From Betaproteobacteria bacterium Ga0077540 (lineage in GTDB: Bacteria > Pseudomonadota > Gammaproteobacteria > Burkholderiales > Methylophilaceae): a DNA stretch of 64,000 nt. The stretch is taken from assembly GCA_001464125.1 (NCBI GenBank), contig LNEP01000012.1:248001-312000 (forward strand), in the 5' to 3' direction. Both the position numbers and the translations under genes were made by a program. Under the pieces are notes generated by a model. It ran no database searches. It was not told the origin of the DNA and saw only the letters and a list, made by a program, of their open reading frames with translations. Shown in pieces: positions 46,205 to 52,942 of the stretch (positions are counted from its first letter, which is position 1; every line of letters starts with the position of its first letter).

Positions 46205-46930
46205 TTACTCTTCGATGACCGCCGTTGTGTAAACGTCTTGCACGTCGTCTAAATCTTCCAGCATATCCAAGATCTTTTGCATTTTGACTGCATCATCACC
46301 AGTAAACACAGTTTCCATCGTAGGCTTCATGGTTACTTCCGCCATCGCTGGTTTTAGGCCAGCAGCTTCCAATGCTTCTTTCACCGTCAAAAAGTCTGCA
46401 GGTGGCGTAATCACTTCAATACTGCCATCTTCATCTGTGACAATATCCTCCGCGCCGGCTTCAAGGGCAACTTCCATCACGGCATCTTCACTTACGCCTG
46501 GCTCAAATACAATTTGGCCACAATGTTTGAATAAAAACGCTACGCTACCATCTGTACCCAAATTACCACCATGCTTAGTCAATGCATGACGGACATCCAT
46601 TACAGCACGCTGTTTGTTATCGGTTAAACAGTCAATAATGATGGCCGCGCCATTGATGCCGTAACCTTCGTAGCGAATCTCTTCATAACTCACGCCTTCC
46701 AACTCACCCGTGCCTTTTTTGATGGCGCGTGTGATGTTATCCGAAGGCATGTTTTCTTCTTTGGCTTCTGCCACGGCCGCACGCAAACGTGGGTTCATGG
46801 CGGTATCACCGCCGCCCAAACGCGCGGCCACGGTGATTTCTTTGATGAGTTTGGTGAAAATTTTGCCGCGTTTAGCGTCTTGACGACCTTTGCGGTGTTG
46901 AATGTTTGCCCACTTACTGTGTCCTGCCAT
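46205..46930 (-). CDS. yebC: YebC/PmpR-family transcriptional regulator
   Basis: A 241-aa protein beginning [20 protein letters not shown], the family signature. Members bind DNA or, according to newer work on the family, help translation of difficult sequences; which applies here is open. It is the first gene of a long transcript that continues into ruvC. Length is typical and the sequence intact. Confidence 0.95.
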   Translation of the reverse strand: MAGHSKWANIQHRKGRQDAKRGKIFTKLIKEITVAARLGGGDTAMNPRLRAAVAEAKEENMPSDNITRAIKKGTGELEGVSYEEIRYEGYGINGAAIIIDCLTDNKQRAVMDVRHALTKHGGNLGTDGSVAFLFKHCGQIVFEPGVSEDAVMEVALEAGAEDIVTDEDGSIEVITPPADFLTVKEALEAAGLKPAMAEVTMKPTMETVFTGDDAVKMQKILDMLEDLDDVQDVYTTAVIEE

Positions 46931-46995
46931 GCTGTATCCCTTGAGTGCTTGTAAATAACAAGCGGCATTTTGAGATTACAAACTGCTCAATCTAC

Positions 46996-47016
46996 TCGCT
47001 TGATGATATCAAGCGA
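46996..47016. repeat. Hairpin-forming inverted repeat between yebC and the EamA transporter gene
   Basis: TCGCTTGAT-GAT-ATCAAGCGA, 9-bp perfect arms, with no T-run on the minus strand. It is 44 nt after the transporter stop codon and 66 nt before the yebC start. It could be an operator of the long yebC operon or a weak terminator. Confidence 0.4.
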
Positions 47017-47059
47017 TATTTTAGCATAGGCATGCCGAGACTCAGCATGCGGTCAATGT

Positions 47060-47980
47060 TTACAGCTCCTGACCTTCCGCACAGTCGACAGGCTTGTGTT
47101 TACGCATGGTGATGACCGATATTTGTACCAGCGCTAATGAGATAAGCACCATGCCTATCAGTTCAGCCATATTAGGCACTTCGCCCAGCTGTATCCAAGC
47201 GGCAACCACACCAATCACCGGGGCCAACATGCTGGTCATGCTTGCTACTCCCGCTGGCAATATTTGCAATGCATACAACCATAGCAACCACGCCAATGCG
47301 CCACTCATCAATACATTAAATAGTACGGCTCCAATTAAATAACCGGTCCATTCAATAGGAGGGGCTGGCACTATCAAAGCAATGGCCACCATAGGGATAG
47401 ACCCCAACATCATCGGCCAAGCTGTGAGATTGAGTAAATCTAAATGCGGGCTACGCTGATGCAGTTTTTTGGAAATAATAGCTGAAAGCGCCCAAGATAC
47501 GCCTGAAGCAATGGCTAGAAACATACTGAATCCATCTGCTTTGATATGCAACGGATCGAAAATCAGCACCATGCCAAATACCGCAGATACGACGGCTAGC
47601 CATTGCCAGCCTTGCACTTTTTCACCTAACATCGGCCATGCAAATAACATCACCCAAAATGGCATGGTATAGGTGAGCACCGCTGTTTTACCAGCGCCGC
47701 CTTCTACCAAGGCCCACAACAATAGGCCAGTAAAACCAATCGTCTGTAGCAAACCTAATACCAACATGGTGGGGAACTCTTTTAGACCAAGTGGGCGTTT
47801 GGTGAGGTAAATCACGATAAATAGCACCACCGCACCAAAAAACGTGCGCATGGCGGCAAATTGAAAAGGCCCAGAAAATTGCAGTGCGCTTTTCATCACC
47901 ACCCAGTTGTACCCCCAAATCAGGGTCAACACTATCAACGCAATCATTGCGCTAATATTTTTTTTGGTGCTACTCTCCAT
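47060..47980 (-). CDS. EamA/DMT-family transporter
   Basis: A 306-aa inner-membrane exporter with about ten hydrophobic helices in two EamA repeats (first begins SAMIALIVLTLIWGYNWVVM, second GFSMFLAIASGVSWALSAII). The family exports amino acids, nucleosides or drugs. It is the last gene of a MarR-SnoaL-EamA set on one strand, so its expression is probably set by the MarR regulator. The substrate is unknown. About 35 nt separate it from the SnoaL-like gene. Confidence 0.9.
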   Translation of the reverse strand: MESSTKKNISAMIALIVLTLIWGYNWVVMKSALQFSGPFQFAAMRTFFGAVVLFIVIYLTKRPLGLKEFPTMLVLGLLQTIGFTGLLLWALVEGGAGKTAVLTYTMPFWVMLFAWPMLGEKVQGWQWLAVVSAVFGMVLIFDPLHIKADGFSMFLAIASGVSWALSAIISKKLHQRSPHLDLLNLTAWPMMLGSIPMVAIALIVPAPPIEWTGYLIGAVLFNVLMSGALAWLLWLYALQILPAGVASMTSMLAPVIGVVAAWIQLGEVPNMAELIGMVLISLALVQISVITMRKHKPVDCAEGQEL

Positions 47981-48014
47981 CGCCTATCCAATCATTTTTT
48001 AAAGCTCAAACCCA

Positions 48015-48392
48015 TTAATTCCAGATATGGGTGACTGCTTTCCAGTTACCATCGCTCTGTTTGCGGTAAACCAAATGCACATTGCCGCCAAACGTTTGTT
48101 TTACGCCATCAGCACCAACCATTGCACCAGCCCAGTTACCACGTTGATACGCTAAATTACCATCTGCAACCGCTTCTGCTAAAGTAAGTTGATGTTCAAT
48201 CACGCCTGCCTGAATCAGTCCATCAAAAAATGTTTGAATCGCAGTTGTACCTTCGACCGGTGCACCAGCAGGGGCTGGCATGACAGTGGCATTTGCTTCA
48301 TAAAGTTTAGCAATCGCCTCTGCGTTTTTGCTGTTAAACGCTTGGTCGAATTGTGCATTGATGGCTTGGATTTCTGCTTGAATGTTTTGCAT
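48015..48392 (-). CDS. SnoaL/DUF4440-like NTF2-fold protein
   Basis: A 125-aa small protein with the NTF2-like fold. The pattern INAQFDQAFNSKNAEAIAKL is followed by EANATVMPAPAGAPVEGTTA and a C-terminal strand ending WKAVTHIWN. Such proteins may be enzymes or ligand-binding pockets; the role here is not known. It lies 37 nt after the MarR gene, so it is likely under the same control, and is followed by the EamA transporter. Confidence 0.85.
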   Translation of the reverse strand: MQNIQAEIQAINAQFDQAFNSKNAEAIAKLYEANATVMPAPAGAPVEGTTAIQTFFDGLIQAGVIEHQLTLAEAVADGNLAYQRGNWAGAMVGADGVKQTFGGNVHLVYRKQSDGNWKAVTHIWN

Positions 48393-48429
48393 AGTAATTC
48401 CTTTAAGTTAGTTAAGTAAAAATAATAGA

Positions 48430-48945
48430 TTAAATCAGTGCAGGGATACCTAATTGAATCAAGCCCAATATTTGGTTTAATTCTTCACGTTTAGTAACAT
48501 CTAGCCCCTGCATGCATTGTCGCAAGCGGCGATAATAATCCGGCATCACCACATCCAGCTTGGCTTGACCGGCGTCGGTTAGTTTTACAATCACACTGCG
48601 CCTATCCGCTTTATCAAAGACCCTGACCACTAAACCACCTTGCTCTAAGCTATCAATCAGGCCTGTCATGGTGGCACGCGTGACCCCAGTTTTTTCGGCA
48701 AGTATAGATGGCGTTGACGAGAGGCGTTCTTCACGCATCAGTAGAATCAGCACCCACCAGCGCCCTTGCAGTAAATCATGCTTACTTAGGCAGGCATCCA
48801 ATGCCAGCGATAGCTCGGTAGCCACGCGCAACAGATTTAAAAAACTGGCTATCGCCGTCACATCCGCATCTGGATAGCGCTCGGCAAATTTTTGTAATAC
48901 TTCCGGGGTTGGGAGATCTCTTAGTTGCAGCATAATTAGCATCAT
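48430..48945 (-). CDS. MarR-family transcriptional regulator
   Basis: A 171-aa winged-helix regulator. The DNA-binding region shows TPSILAEKTGVTRATMTGLI followed by the wing LVVRVFDKADRRSVIVKLT (about residues 84-125). MarR proteins are released from DNA by small phenolic or drug-like ligands or by oxidation. It heads the set with the SnoaL-like and EamA genes. The start ATG lies directly beside a perfect palindrome that encloses its ribosome site, which strongly suggests self-repression. Tandem ATGs at 48945 and 48942 are both possible starts. Confidence 0.93.
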   Translation of the reverse strand: MMLIMLQLRDLPTPEVLQKFAERYPDADVTAIASFLNLLRVATELSLALDACLSKHDLLQGRWWVLILLMREERLSSTPSILAEKTGVTRATMTGLIDSLEQGGLVVRVFDKADRRSVIVKLTDAGQAKLDVVMPDYYRRLRQCMQGLDVTKREELNQILGLIQLGIPALI

Positions 48946-48946
48946 T

Positions 48947-48966
48947 ATAGTTAGCCTCCTAACTAT
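48947..48966. promoter_or_regulatory. Probable MarR operator enclosing the ribosome-binding site
   Basis: A perfect 8-bp inverted repeat ATAGTTAG-CCTC-CTAACTAT. On the minus strand the loop reads GAGG, which with its flank is the Shine-Dalgarno sequence of the regulator, 9 nt before the ATG. As DNA it suits a MarR dimer; as RNA it could also hide the ribosome site. Confidence 0.6.
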
Positions 48967-49052
48967 GTCAAGCGTAATTTTTATAAGCGGGGATATTGGC
49001 TAAAAAAATTATCGGAGTATATTTAAATGTGCGTACTCGTGGGGGAGACATC

Positions 49053-49487
49053 ATGAAAACACTCAAACAAATTTTGAATGAAAAAAAAAATCAAGAAATC
49101 ATCAGTATTGCACCTAACCGCCCAGTATTTGATGCGTTAGTGATTTTGGCTGAATACAAGATTGGCGCTCTGGCCGTGATTGAAGACGACCAATTAGTCG
49201 GCATTTTTTCAGAGCGTGATTATGCACGTGAAGTCGTGCTTAAGGGCCGTTCATCCAGAACCACCACAATTAGTGAAGTGATGACTGACAAGGTGATTAC
49301 TGCCAGCCCAAATGATTTAGTGGATAGCGCGATGCAGACCATGAGCGATAAGCGTATACGCCACTTGCCTATTGTAGAAAATGGAAAAATTTTAGGCATG
49401 CTATCCGTAGGAGACTTGCTGAAAGAGACCATTGCCTATCAGCAAGGCTTGATACAACAGCTGGAAAATTACATCCAAGGTAATTAG
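49053..49487 (+). CDS. CBS-domain protein
   Basis: A 144-aa cytosolic protein made of two CBS domains (about residues 10-65 and 75-135), which usually bind adenosine-type nucleotides. The ERDYAREVVLKGRSS block and the second repeat DKRIRHLPIVENGKILGML are typical of the single-protein CBS family. I start at ATG 49053 because GGGGGAGACATC precedes it; a TTG-start frame 19 codons upstream lacks a site. It points away from the MarR gene and may share the operator region. Function unknown. Confidence 0.88.
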   Translation: MKTLKQILNEKKNQEIISIAPNRPVFDALVILAEYKIGALAVIEDDQLVGIFSERDYAREVVLKGRSSRTTTISEVMTDKVITASPNDLVDSAMQTMSDKRIRHLPIVENGKILGMLSVGDLLKETIAYQQGLIQQLENYIQGN

Positions 49488-49569
49488 GTTTTGCTGTGCT
49501 GGCGCTTAGCCAGTGCTCATGATTTGCATGACACGTTTATCATGAATGGCGTCTGTTGCGCAGACCTTG

Positions 49570-49597
49570 ATATCCGCATAATGCATTTCACGGATAT
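49570..49597. promoter_or_regulatory. Inverted repeat in the pqqA leader or promoter
   Basis: ATATCCG-N14-CGGATAT, 7-bp perfect arms, ending 45 nt before the pqqA ATG. The left arm ends right before CATAAT (49577-49582), a possible -10 box whose -35 partner is weak. It is a candidate operator. Confidence 0.35.
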
Positions 49598-49642
49598 GCA
49601 CTTGCAGCCGTAAATGTAAATCTAATCAATAAGGAGATTATT

Positions 49643-49714
49643 ATGTGGACAGCACCAGCAGCTACTGAAATGCGTTTTGGTTTCGAAGTAACCATGTACG
49701 TTATGAACAAATAA
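49643..49714 (+). CDS. pqqA: PQQ precursor peptide PqqA
   Basis: A 23-aa peptide, too short for usual gene finders, that supplies the Glu and Tyr from which pyrroloquinoline quinone is built. It starts MWTAPAATEMRFGFEV, and the cross-linked pair is Glu15 and Tyr19 in the conserved EVTMY. The strong AAGGAG site (49631-49636) lies 6 nt before the ATG. A terminator begins 15 nt after the stop codon, so this is a one-gene transcript. No pqqB, C, D or E lies in the window. PQQ is the cofactor of the XoxF enzyme at 3.4-5.3 kb. Confidence 0.95.
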   Translation: MWTAPAATEMRFGFEVTMYVMNK

Positions 49715-49729
49715 TTTTGTTCACTATAG

Positions 49730-49754
49730 AAAGGGAGCAATCGCTCCCTTTTTT
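49730..49754. terminator. Terminator of pqqA
   Basis: A perfect 9-bp stem (AAAGGGAGC with GCTCCCTTT), an AATC loop and a T-run on the plus strand, 15 nt after pqqA. The convergent gene ends just beyond at 49760, so it may serve both. Confidence 0.88.
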
Positions 49755-49759
49755 GTTTT

Positions 49760-50179
49760 TTATTCGCCAATGATTTTAATCAGCACGCGTTTATTACGTC
49801 TCCCATCAAACTCACCGTAAAAGATTTGTTCCCACGGGCCAAAGTCTAATCTACCTTCAGTCACGGCCACCACTACTTCACGCCCCATCACTTGGCGTTT
49901 GATGTGCGCATCTGCATTGTCTTCACCCGTGTCGTTATGACGATAACCGCTCACAGGTTCATGTGGCGCGAGTTTTTCTAGCCATACTTTGTAATCATGG
50001 TGTAGGCCGCGCTCATCGTCGTTAATAAAGACACTGGCTGAAATGTGCATGGCATTAATTAAAGCCAGCCCTTCTTTGATGCCACTTTCACGCAAGCATG
50101 TCTCTACATCCCCAGTAATATTTTTGAAATCCATACGCGCTGGAATGTTGAACCACAACTCTTTACGATAGCTTTTCAT
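49760..50179 (-). CDS. YjbQ/UPF0047 family protein
   Basis: A 139-aa protein of the YjbQ (secondary thiamine-phosphate synthase) family. The conserved block [20 protein letters not shown] and the histidine-bearing [20 protein letters not shown] fit the family's active-site fold. A weak thiamine-phosphate synthase activity has been reported for the family, yet its true role is unclear. The ATG at 50179 follows AGGAGGTGACA; the GTG two codons upstream lies inside that site. It shares the terminator with pqqA. Confidence 0.9.
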   Translation of the reverse strand: MKSYRKELWFNIPARMDFKNITGDVETCLRESGIKEGLALINAMHISASVFINDDERGLHHDYKVWLEKLAPHEPVSGYRHNDTGEDNADAHIKRQVMGREVVVAVTEGRLDFGPWEQIFYGEFDGRRNKRVLIKIIGE

Positions 50180-50224
50180 TGTCACCTCCTCCTAAACATT
50201 AATTATTCTAGCATTCAATGCCAT

Positions 50225-50248
50225 AAAAAAAGGCCTCCTTAGAGGCCT
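50225..50248 (-). terminator. Terminator of the SoxYZ-like gene
   Basis: A 7-bp stem (AGGCCTC with GAGGCCT) and a CTTA loop; on the minus strand a T-run follows. It lies 18 nt after the soxYZ-like stop codon. Confidence 0.85.
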
Positions 50249-50265
50249 CTTACTTATTACTTAAA

Positions 50266-51069
50266 TCACCCTTTCACATCGAGCGCTTGTGAAAACACTT
50301 TGCCTTCGTTATCTGTTGCCACCACTTCCAGTTTGCCAGGCGCATCAGGCACAAACTTAAATTTCATGTAAGGATTTTCGCTAGTACCTACGCCAACATC
50401 CACCGTCATCACGGGTTTACCGTTATAGGTAAAGGCTGTTTTGTTAATGTAAAACGCTGGCACAAACCCTTGTGAGACTAAATCACGTTGCAAGCCCGTG
50501 CGCATGACGTGACGAATATTGAATACCGCTTGGCTCGGACTGCCAAACTTCACAGGGCTTTCCACGTTCATCTTGATTTTACCTGCCTCAGCGCGCACTG
50601 CGGCTTCGTCATTGTCGACAGTGCCACCACAACCACCTGCTGCACGAATTTCGCGTTTAGCCATGTAGAGCTTGCCATCGGCTGATTCACCCACCAAGCG
50701 CACGTAGGAGTCAGTTTCCATACGGATGCGTGTTTCCATCACAAAGTTACCTAGCATCTCTGTCAGGTGATACGTGGCAGCTAATTGAATGGGGTTGGCA
50801 TCGACGAGCACATAGATTTTTTTGATGTCTACACCGTTGGCGGCTGCTTTGTCGTAAGTGTAGGTGACTGGCACTTGCGCACCACTTTCCGCACGGCGTG
50901 GCGCATCAATTTTAATAAAATCCACTTCTTGAATATCGCGTTTAGCAAAAAATGCTTCTTTCACCACTGGCCATAATTTAGGATCTGCCTCGGCTTGCGC
51001 AATGCTTGTCATGCCTAGCAACAAACTAGTAGAAATGGATAATGTTAAAAATAATTGATTTAGCTTCAT
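50266..51069 (-). CDS. Quinoprotein dehydrogenase-associated SoxYZ-like carrier protein
   Basis: A 267-aa periplasmic fusion of SoxY- and SoxZ-like domains. The signal peptide ends near AQA (residue 26). The first domain carries the SoxY-type swinging Cys in AAGGCGG (about residues 145-151), but here it is not at the protein's end because the SoxZ-like domain follows (about residues 165-265; NIRHVMRTGLQRD and PYMKFKFVPDAPGKLEV). In sulfur oxidisers SoxYZ carries sulfur on that Cys; this fused form recurs near PQQ-enzyme genes and its role there is unknown. It has its own promoter with a CRP-type site, and a terminator. Confidence 0.9.
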   Translation of the reverse strand: MKLNQLFLTLSISTSLLLGMTSIAQAEADPKLWPVVKEAFFAKRDIQEVDFIKIDAPRRAESGAQVPVTYTYDKAAANGVDIKKIYVLVDANPIQLAATYHLTEMLGNFVMETRIRMETDSYVRLVGESADGKLYMAKREIRAAGGCGGTVDNDEAAVRAEAGKIKMNVESPVKFGSPSQAVFNIRHVMRTGLQRDLVSQGFVPAFYINKTAFTYNGKPVMTVDVGVGTSENPYMKFKFVPDAPGKLEVVATDNEGKVFSQALDVKG

Positions 51070-51171
51070 ATGCGCTTACACCCCTGTCTATTTTTGTCTA
51101 CGTTCTCTGTAAGTAACGTATCTCAACTTCTTTAGATTACGTGATGCTATTTTAGTTTTCCATAGCAGATT

Positions 51172-51195
51172 GTATGTGACTCGCATCACACATAC
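51172..51195. promoter_or_regulatory. CRP/FNR-type operator upstream of the SoxYZ-like gene
   Basis: A perfect TGTGA-N6-TCACA (51175-51190), flanked by further matching bases (GTATGTG ... CACATAC). On the minus strand TAAAAT (51149-51154) is a fair -10 box, giving a start near 51142. The operator centre then lies at about -40 to -41, the class II activator position. Confidence 0.55.
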
Positions 51196-51233
51196 TTTAG
51201 TCTGCTCAACAAAGCAAACCTTACAACCATTGT

Positions 51234-51665
51234 TTAAGCTGCTGCGTTCGGGTCGCCAGATGGACGCATGACATAGTTGGGGTCAGCGTATTCTTCAAAG
51301 TTAAGCTCCACGCCGTTACCTGCTGGGTCTTTCAAATTGATTTGTTTAGTGCCGCTAGCCAAAGTACGTGTGGTGTAAGGAATGCTGTGTGCTGTTAAAT
51401 GCGCTTCCATCGCTGGCATATCGGTACATGTGAAAGACACATGATCGTACGTGCCATGCACATGCAGTTGTGGGGCCGTCGGTGTTTTATATTCCGCCAG
51501 ATGAATCACATCGTTATTGCCAATACACAGCCAGTAACCATAAGTGGTACTAGCGACACGCTTGCCAACCGTTAGGCCAATGATGTCACAATAAAAGTCT
51601 TTCAATTTGTGCATGGTTTCGCGGTCAGAGCGAAAATTCACATGGTTGATTTCGGTCACTGGCAT
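51234..51665 (-). CDS. VOC/glyoxalase-fold protein
   Basis: A 143-aa protein with two beta-alpha-beta-beta-beta modules of the vicinal oxygen chelate fold. The first module begins INHVNFRSDRETMHKLKDFY, with a metal-type His at residue 8, and the second shows GTYDHVSFTCTDMPAMEAHL and GNGVELNFEEY with a Glu ligand. Members include glyoxalases, dioxygenases and antibiotic-binding proteins; which this is cannot be told. It precedes the SoxYZ-like gene but 164 nt and a promoter lie between them. No close tie is seen with apt on the other side. Confidence 0.82.
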   Translation of the reverse strand: MPVTEINHVNFRSDRETMHKLKDFYCDIIGLTVGKRVASTTYGYWLCIGNNDVIHLAEYKTPTAPQLHVHGTYDHVSFTCTDMPAMEAHLTAHSIPYTTRTLASGTKQINLKDPAGNGVELNFEEYADPNYVMRPSGDPNAAA

Positions 51666-51719
51666 ATTCTTATCCGATGATGATTAAAGTACAAAGCACG
51701 CTGAGTATAGTATAAACAA

Positions 51720-52256
51720 TTACTCACCCTCAAATTGACATAGCGCAAAGGTTGGCAGGCCTAGCTTTTGCAAGCGTTGCATACCACCTAAATCTGGCAA
51801 ATCAATGACAAACGCACAACCAATAATGTTGCCACCCAACTGGTTAATCAGACTCACCGCTGCTATGGCTGTTCCACCCGTTGCAATTAAATCATCCAGC
51901 AATAACACCTGCTCACCCTCAGAGATGGCATCTTGATGTATTTCCATCACATCAGTGCCGTACTCCAGCGCATATTCCTGCTGAAAAGTCTGTGCCGGCA
52001 ACTTTCCAGATTTTCTGATCGGCACAAACCCTACGCCTAATTTGTAAGCCACCGCGGCACCAATCACAAAGCCACGCGCTTCTATTCCAACAATCTTATC
52101 TATTTTGTGGTTGGCGTATTGCTCAGCCAACCCGTCTACTAAAAGATGTAAGCCCTTTGGGTCTTTGAGCAAGGTCGTGATGTCACGAAACATAATGCCC
52201 TGTTTAGGGTAGTGCGGGATGGTACGGATAAGGGATTTGAGATGCGCAATTGTCAT
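51720..52256 (-). CDS. apt: Adenine phosphoribosyltransferase
   Basis: A 178-aa purine salvage enzyme making AMP from adenine and PRPP. The PRPP-binding loop is VLLLDDLIATGGTAIAA (about residues 122-138), and the N-terminal hood begins TIAHLKSLIRTIPHYPKQGI. I start at ATG 52254-52256, which is one nucleotide after the stop codon of the upstream NYN gene. An open frame reaching 18 codons further into that gene is not the true start. The tight spacing suggests translational coupling to that gene, an unusual pairing. Confidence 0.95.
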   Translation of the reverse strand: MTIAHLKSLIRTIPHYPKQGIMFRDITTLLKDPKGLHLLVDGLAEQYANHKIDKIVGIEARGFVIGAAVAYKLGVGFVPIRKSGKLPAQTFQQEYALEYGTDVMEIHQDAISEGEQVLLLDDLIATGGTAIAAVSLINQLGGNIIGCAFVIDLPDLGGMQRLQKLGLPTFALCQFEGE

Positions 52257-52257
52257 T

Positions 52258-52833
52258 TTAGAGCGTGTAACTAATGATGTTATTTGTTTCTGACACTTTT
52301 TTGTCCGCAAACAAAATATCCATGATTTTATCTATATCAGACTGGGGTAACTTTTTTTGAAACATTGCTGAAATATGCTGAGTTAGTGTTTTGCGTCTGC
52401 GAGGCAGACTTCGACTCGGGGTCTTACGTAGTACATCTAAAACTCGAGAATAATTAGCATCACTAATAGGGGTATTGCTCAACTCCAACAAACTATTGAT
52501 ACGTTTGCAAACCAAGCCCGCTTTATTAAGGAATTTTATGAGAGGGTCAAAACCCTTATCCTTAGACAGAACGATACACTCTGATTTGCAAGAACTTTCA
52601 AGTATGCGTCCAAGTTGCATTGCGATATGAAAATCTAGGGCATTGCTTCCATTACCCTCTATCTTCACCCATTCGACCTTTGTACCCAATGGTTGGGCAG
52701 CATCAACCAACTCAAATGGAATATTTTTTTGATTTGCACCAACAAAAATGCTTACGTTAAAAGCTTTATCAATTTTAGAAAAATCTACTTGCTGTACATT
52801 CTCAAAGTCGACCAATAGTACTTTTTCAGCCAT
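52258..52833 (-). CDS. NYN/PIN-like nuclease-domain protein
   Basis: A 191-aa cytosolic protein. The N-terminus MAEKVLLVDFENVQ (Asp9 and Glu11 acidic pair), then NALDFHIAMQLGR and ECIVLSKDKGFDPLI, is the acidic active-site pattern of NYN/PIN-fold nucleases, which usually cut RNA. The C-terminal third (about residues 135-191) is basic then helical and may be a recognition tail. No antitoxin-like partner is next to it, so I do not call it a toxin. It is followed by apt after one nucleotide. Base composition is slightly more AT-rich than its neighbours, which could hint at transfer. Function unknown. Confidence 0.75.
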   Translation of the reverse strand: MAEKVLLVDFENVQQVDFSKIDKAFNVSIFVGANQKNIPFELVDAAQPLGTKVEWVKIEGNGSNALDFHIAMQLGRILESSCKSECIVLSKDKGFDPLIKFLNKAGLVCKRINSLLELSNTPISDANYSRVLDVLRKTPSRSLPRRRKTLTQHISAMFQKKLPQSDIDKIMDILFADKKVSETNNIISYTL

Positions 52834-52849
52834 TTCAAACCTCTAAAAT

Positions 52850-52935
52850 GAAAATCGCGCCGCGCAGACAAGGCGCAAGCGCGAAGACAGTACAATTAGT
52901 ACGGCAAACGCTTGCAACACTGTATGCGCAAGCGA
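52850..52935. repeat. Structured intergenic element, possible dispersed repeat
   Basis: The gap between the NYN gene and aspS holds GC-rich words unlike nearby gaps. GCGCAAGCG occurs twice. GCAAGCG and a CGCTTGC form an inverted pair around GTAC-AATTA-GTAC. It resembles a palindromic dispersed repeat, but only one copy is seen here, so the call is tentative. Confidence 0.4.
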
Positions 52936-52942
52936 GATCATT

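Noticed and set aside
49588..49770. Minus-strand open frame over pqqA
   Set aside because: It covers pqqA and its terminator on the wrong strand; the PqqA peptide is unambiguous.
52258..52833. Toxin of a toxin-antitoxin pair
   Set aside because: The PIN-like fold suggests it, but no small antitoxin gene is adjacent; the partner is apt.
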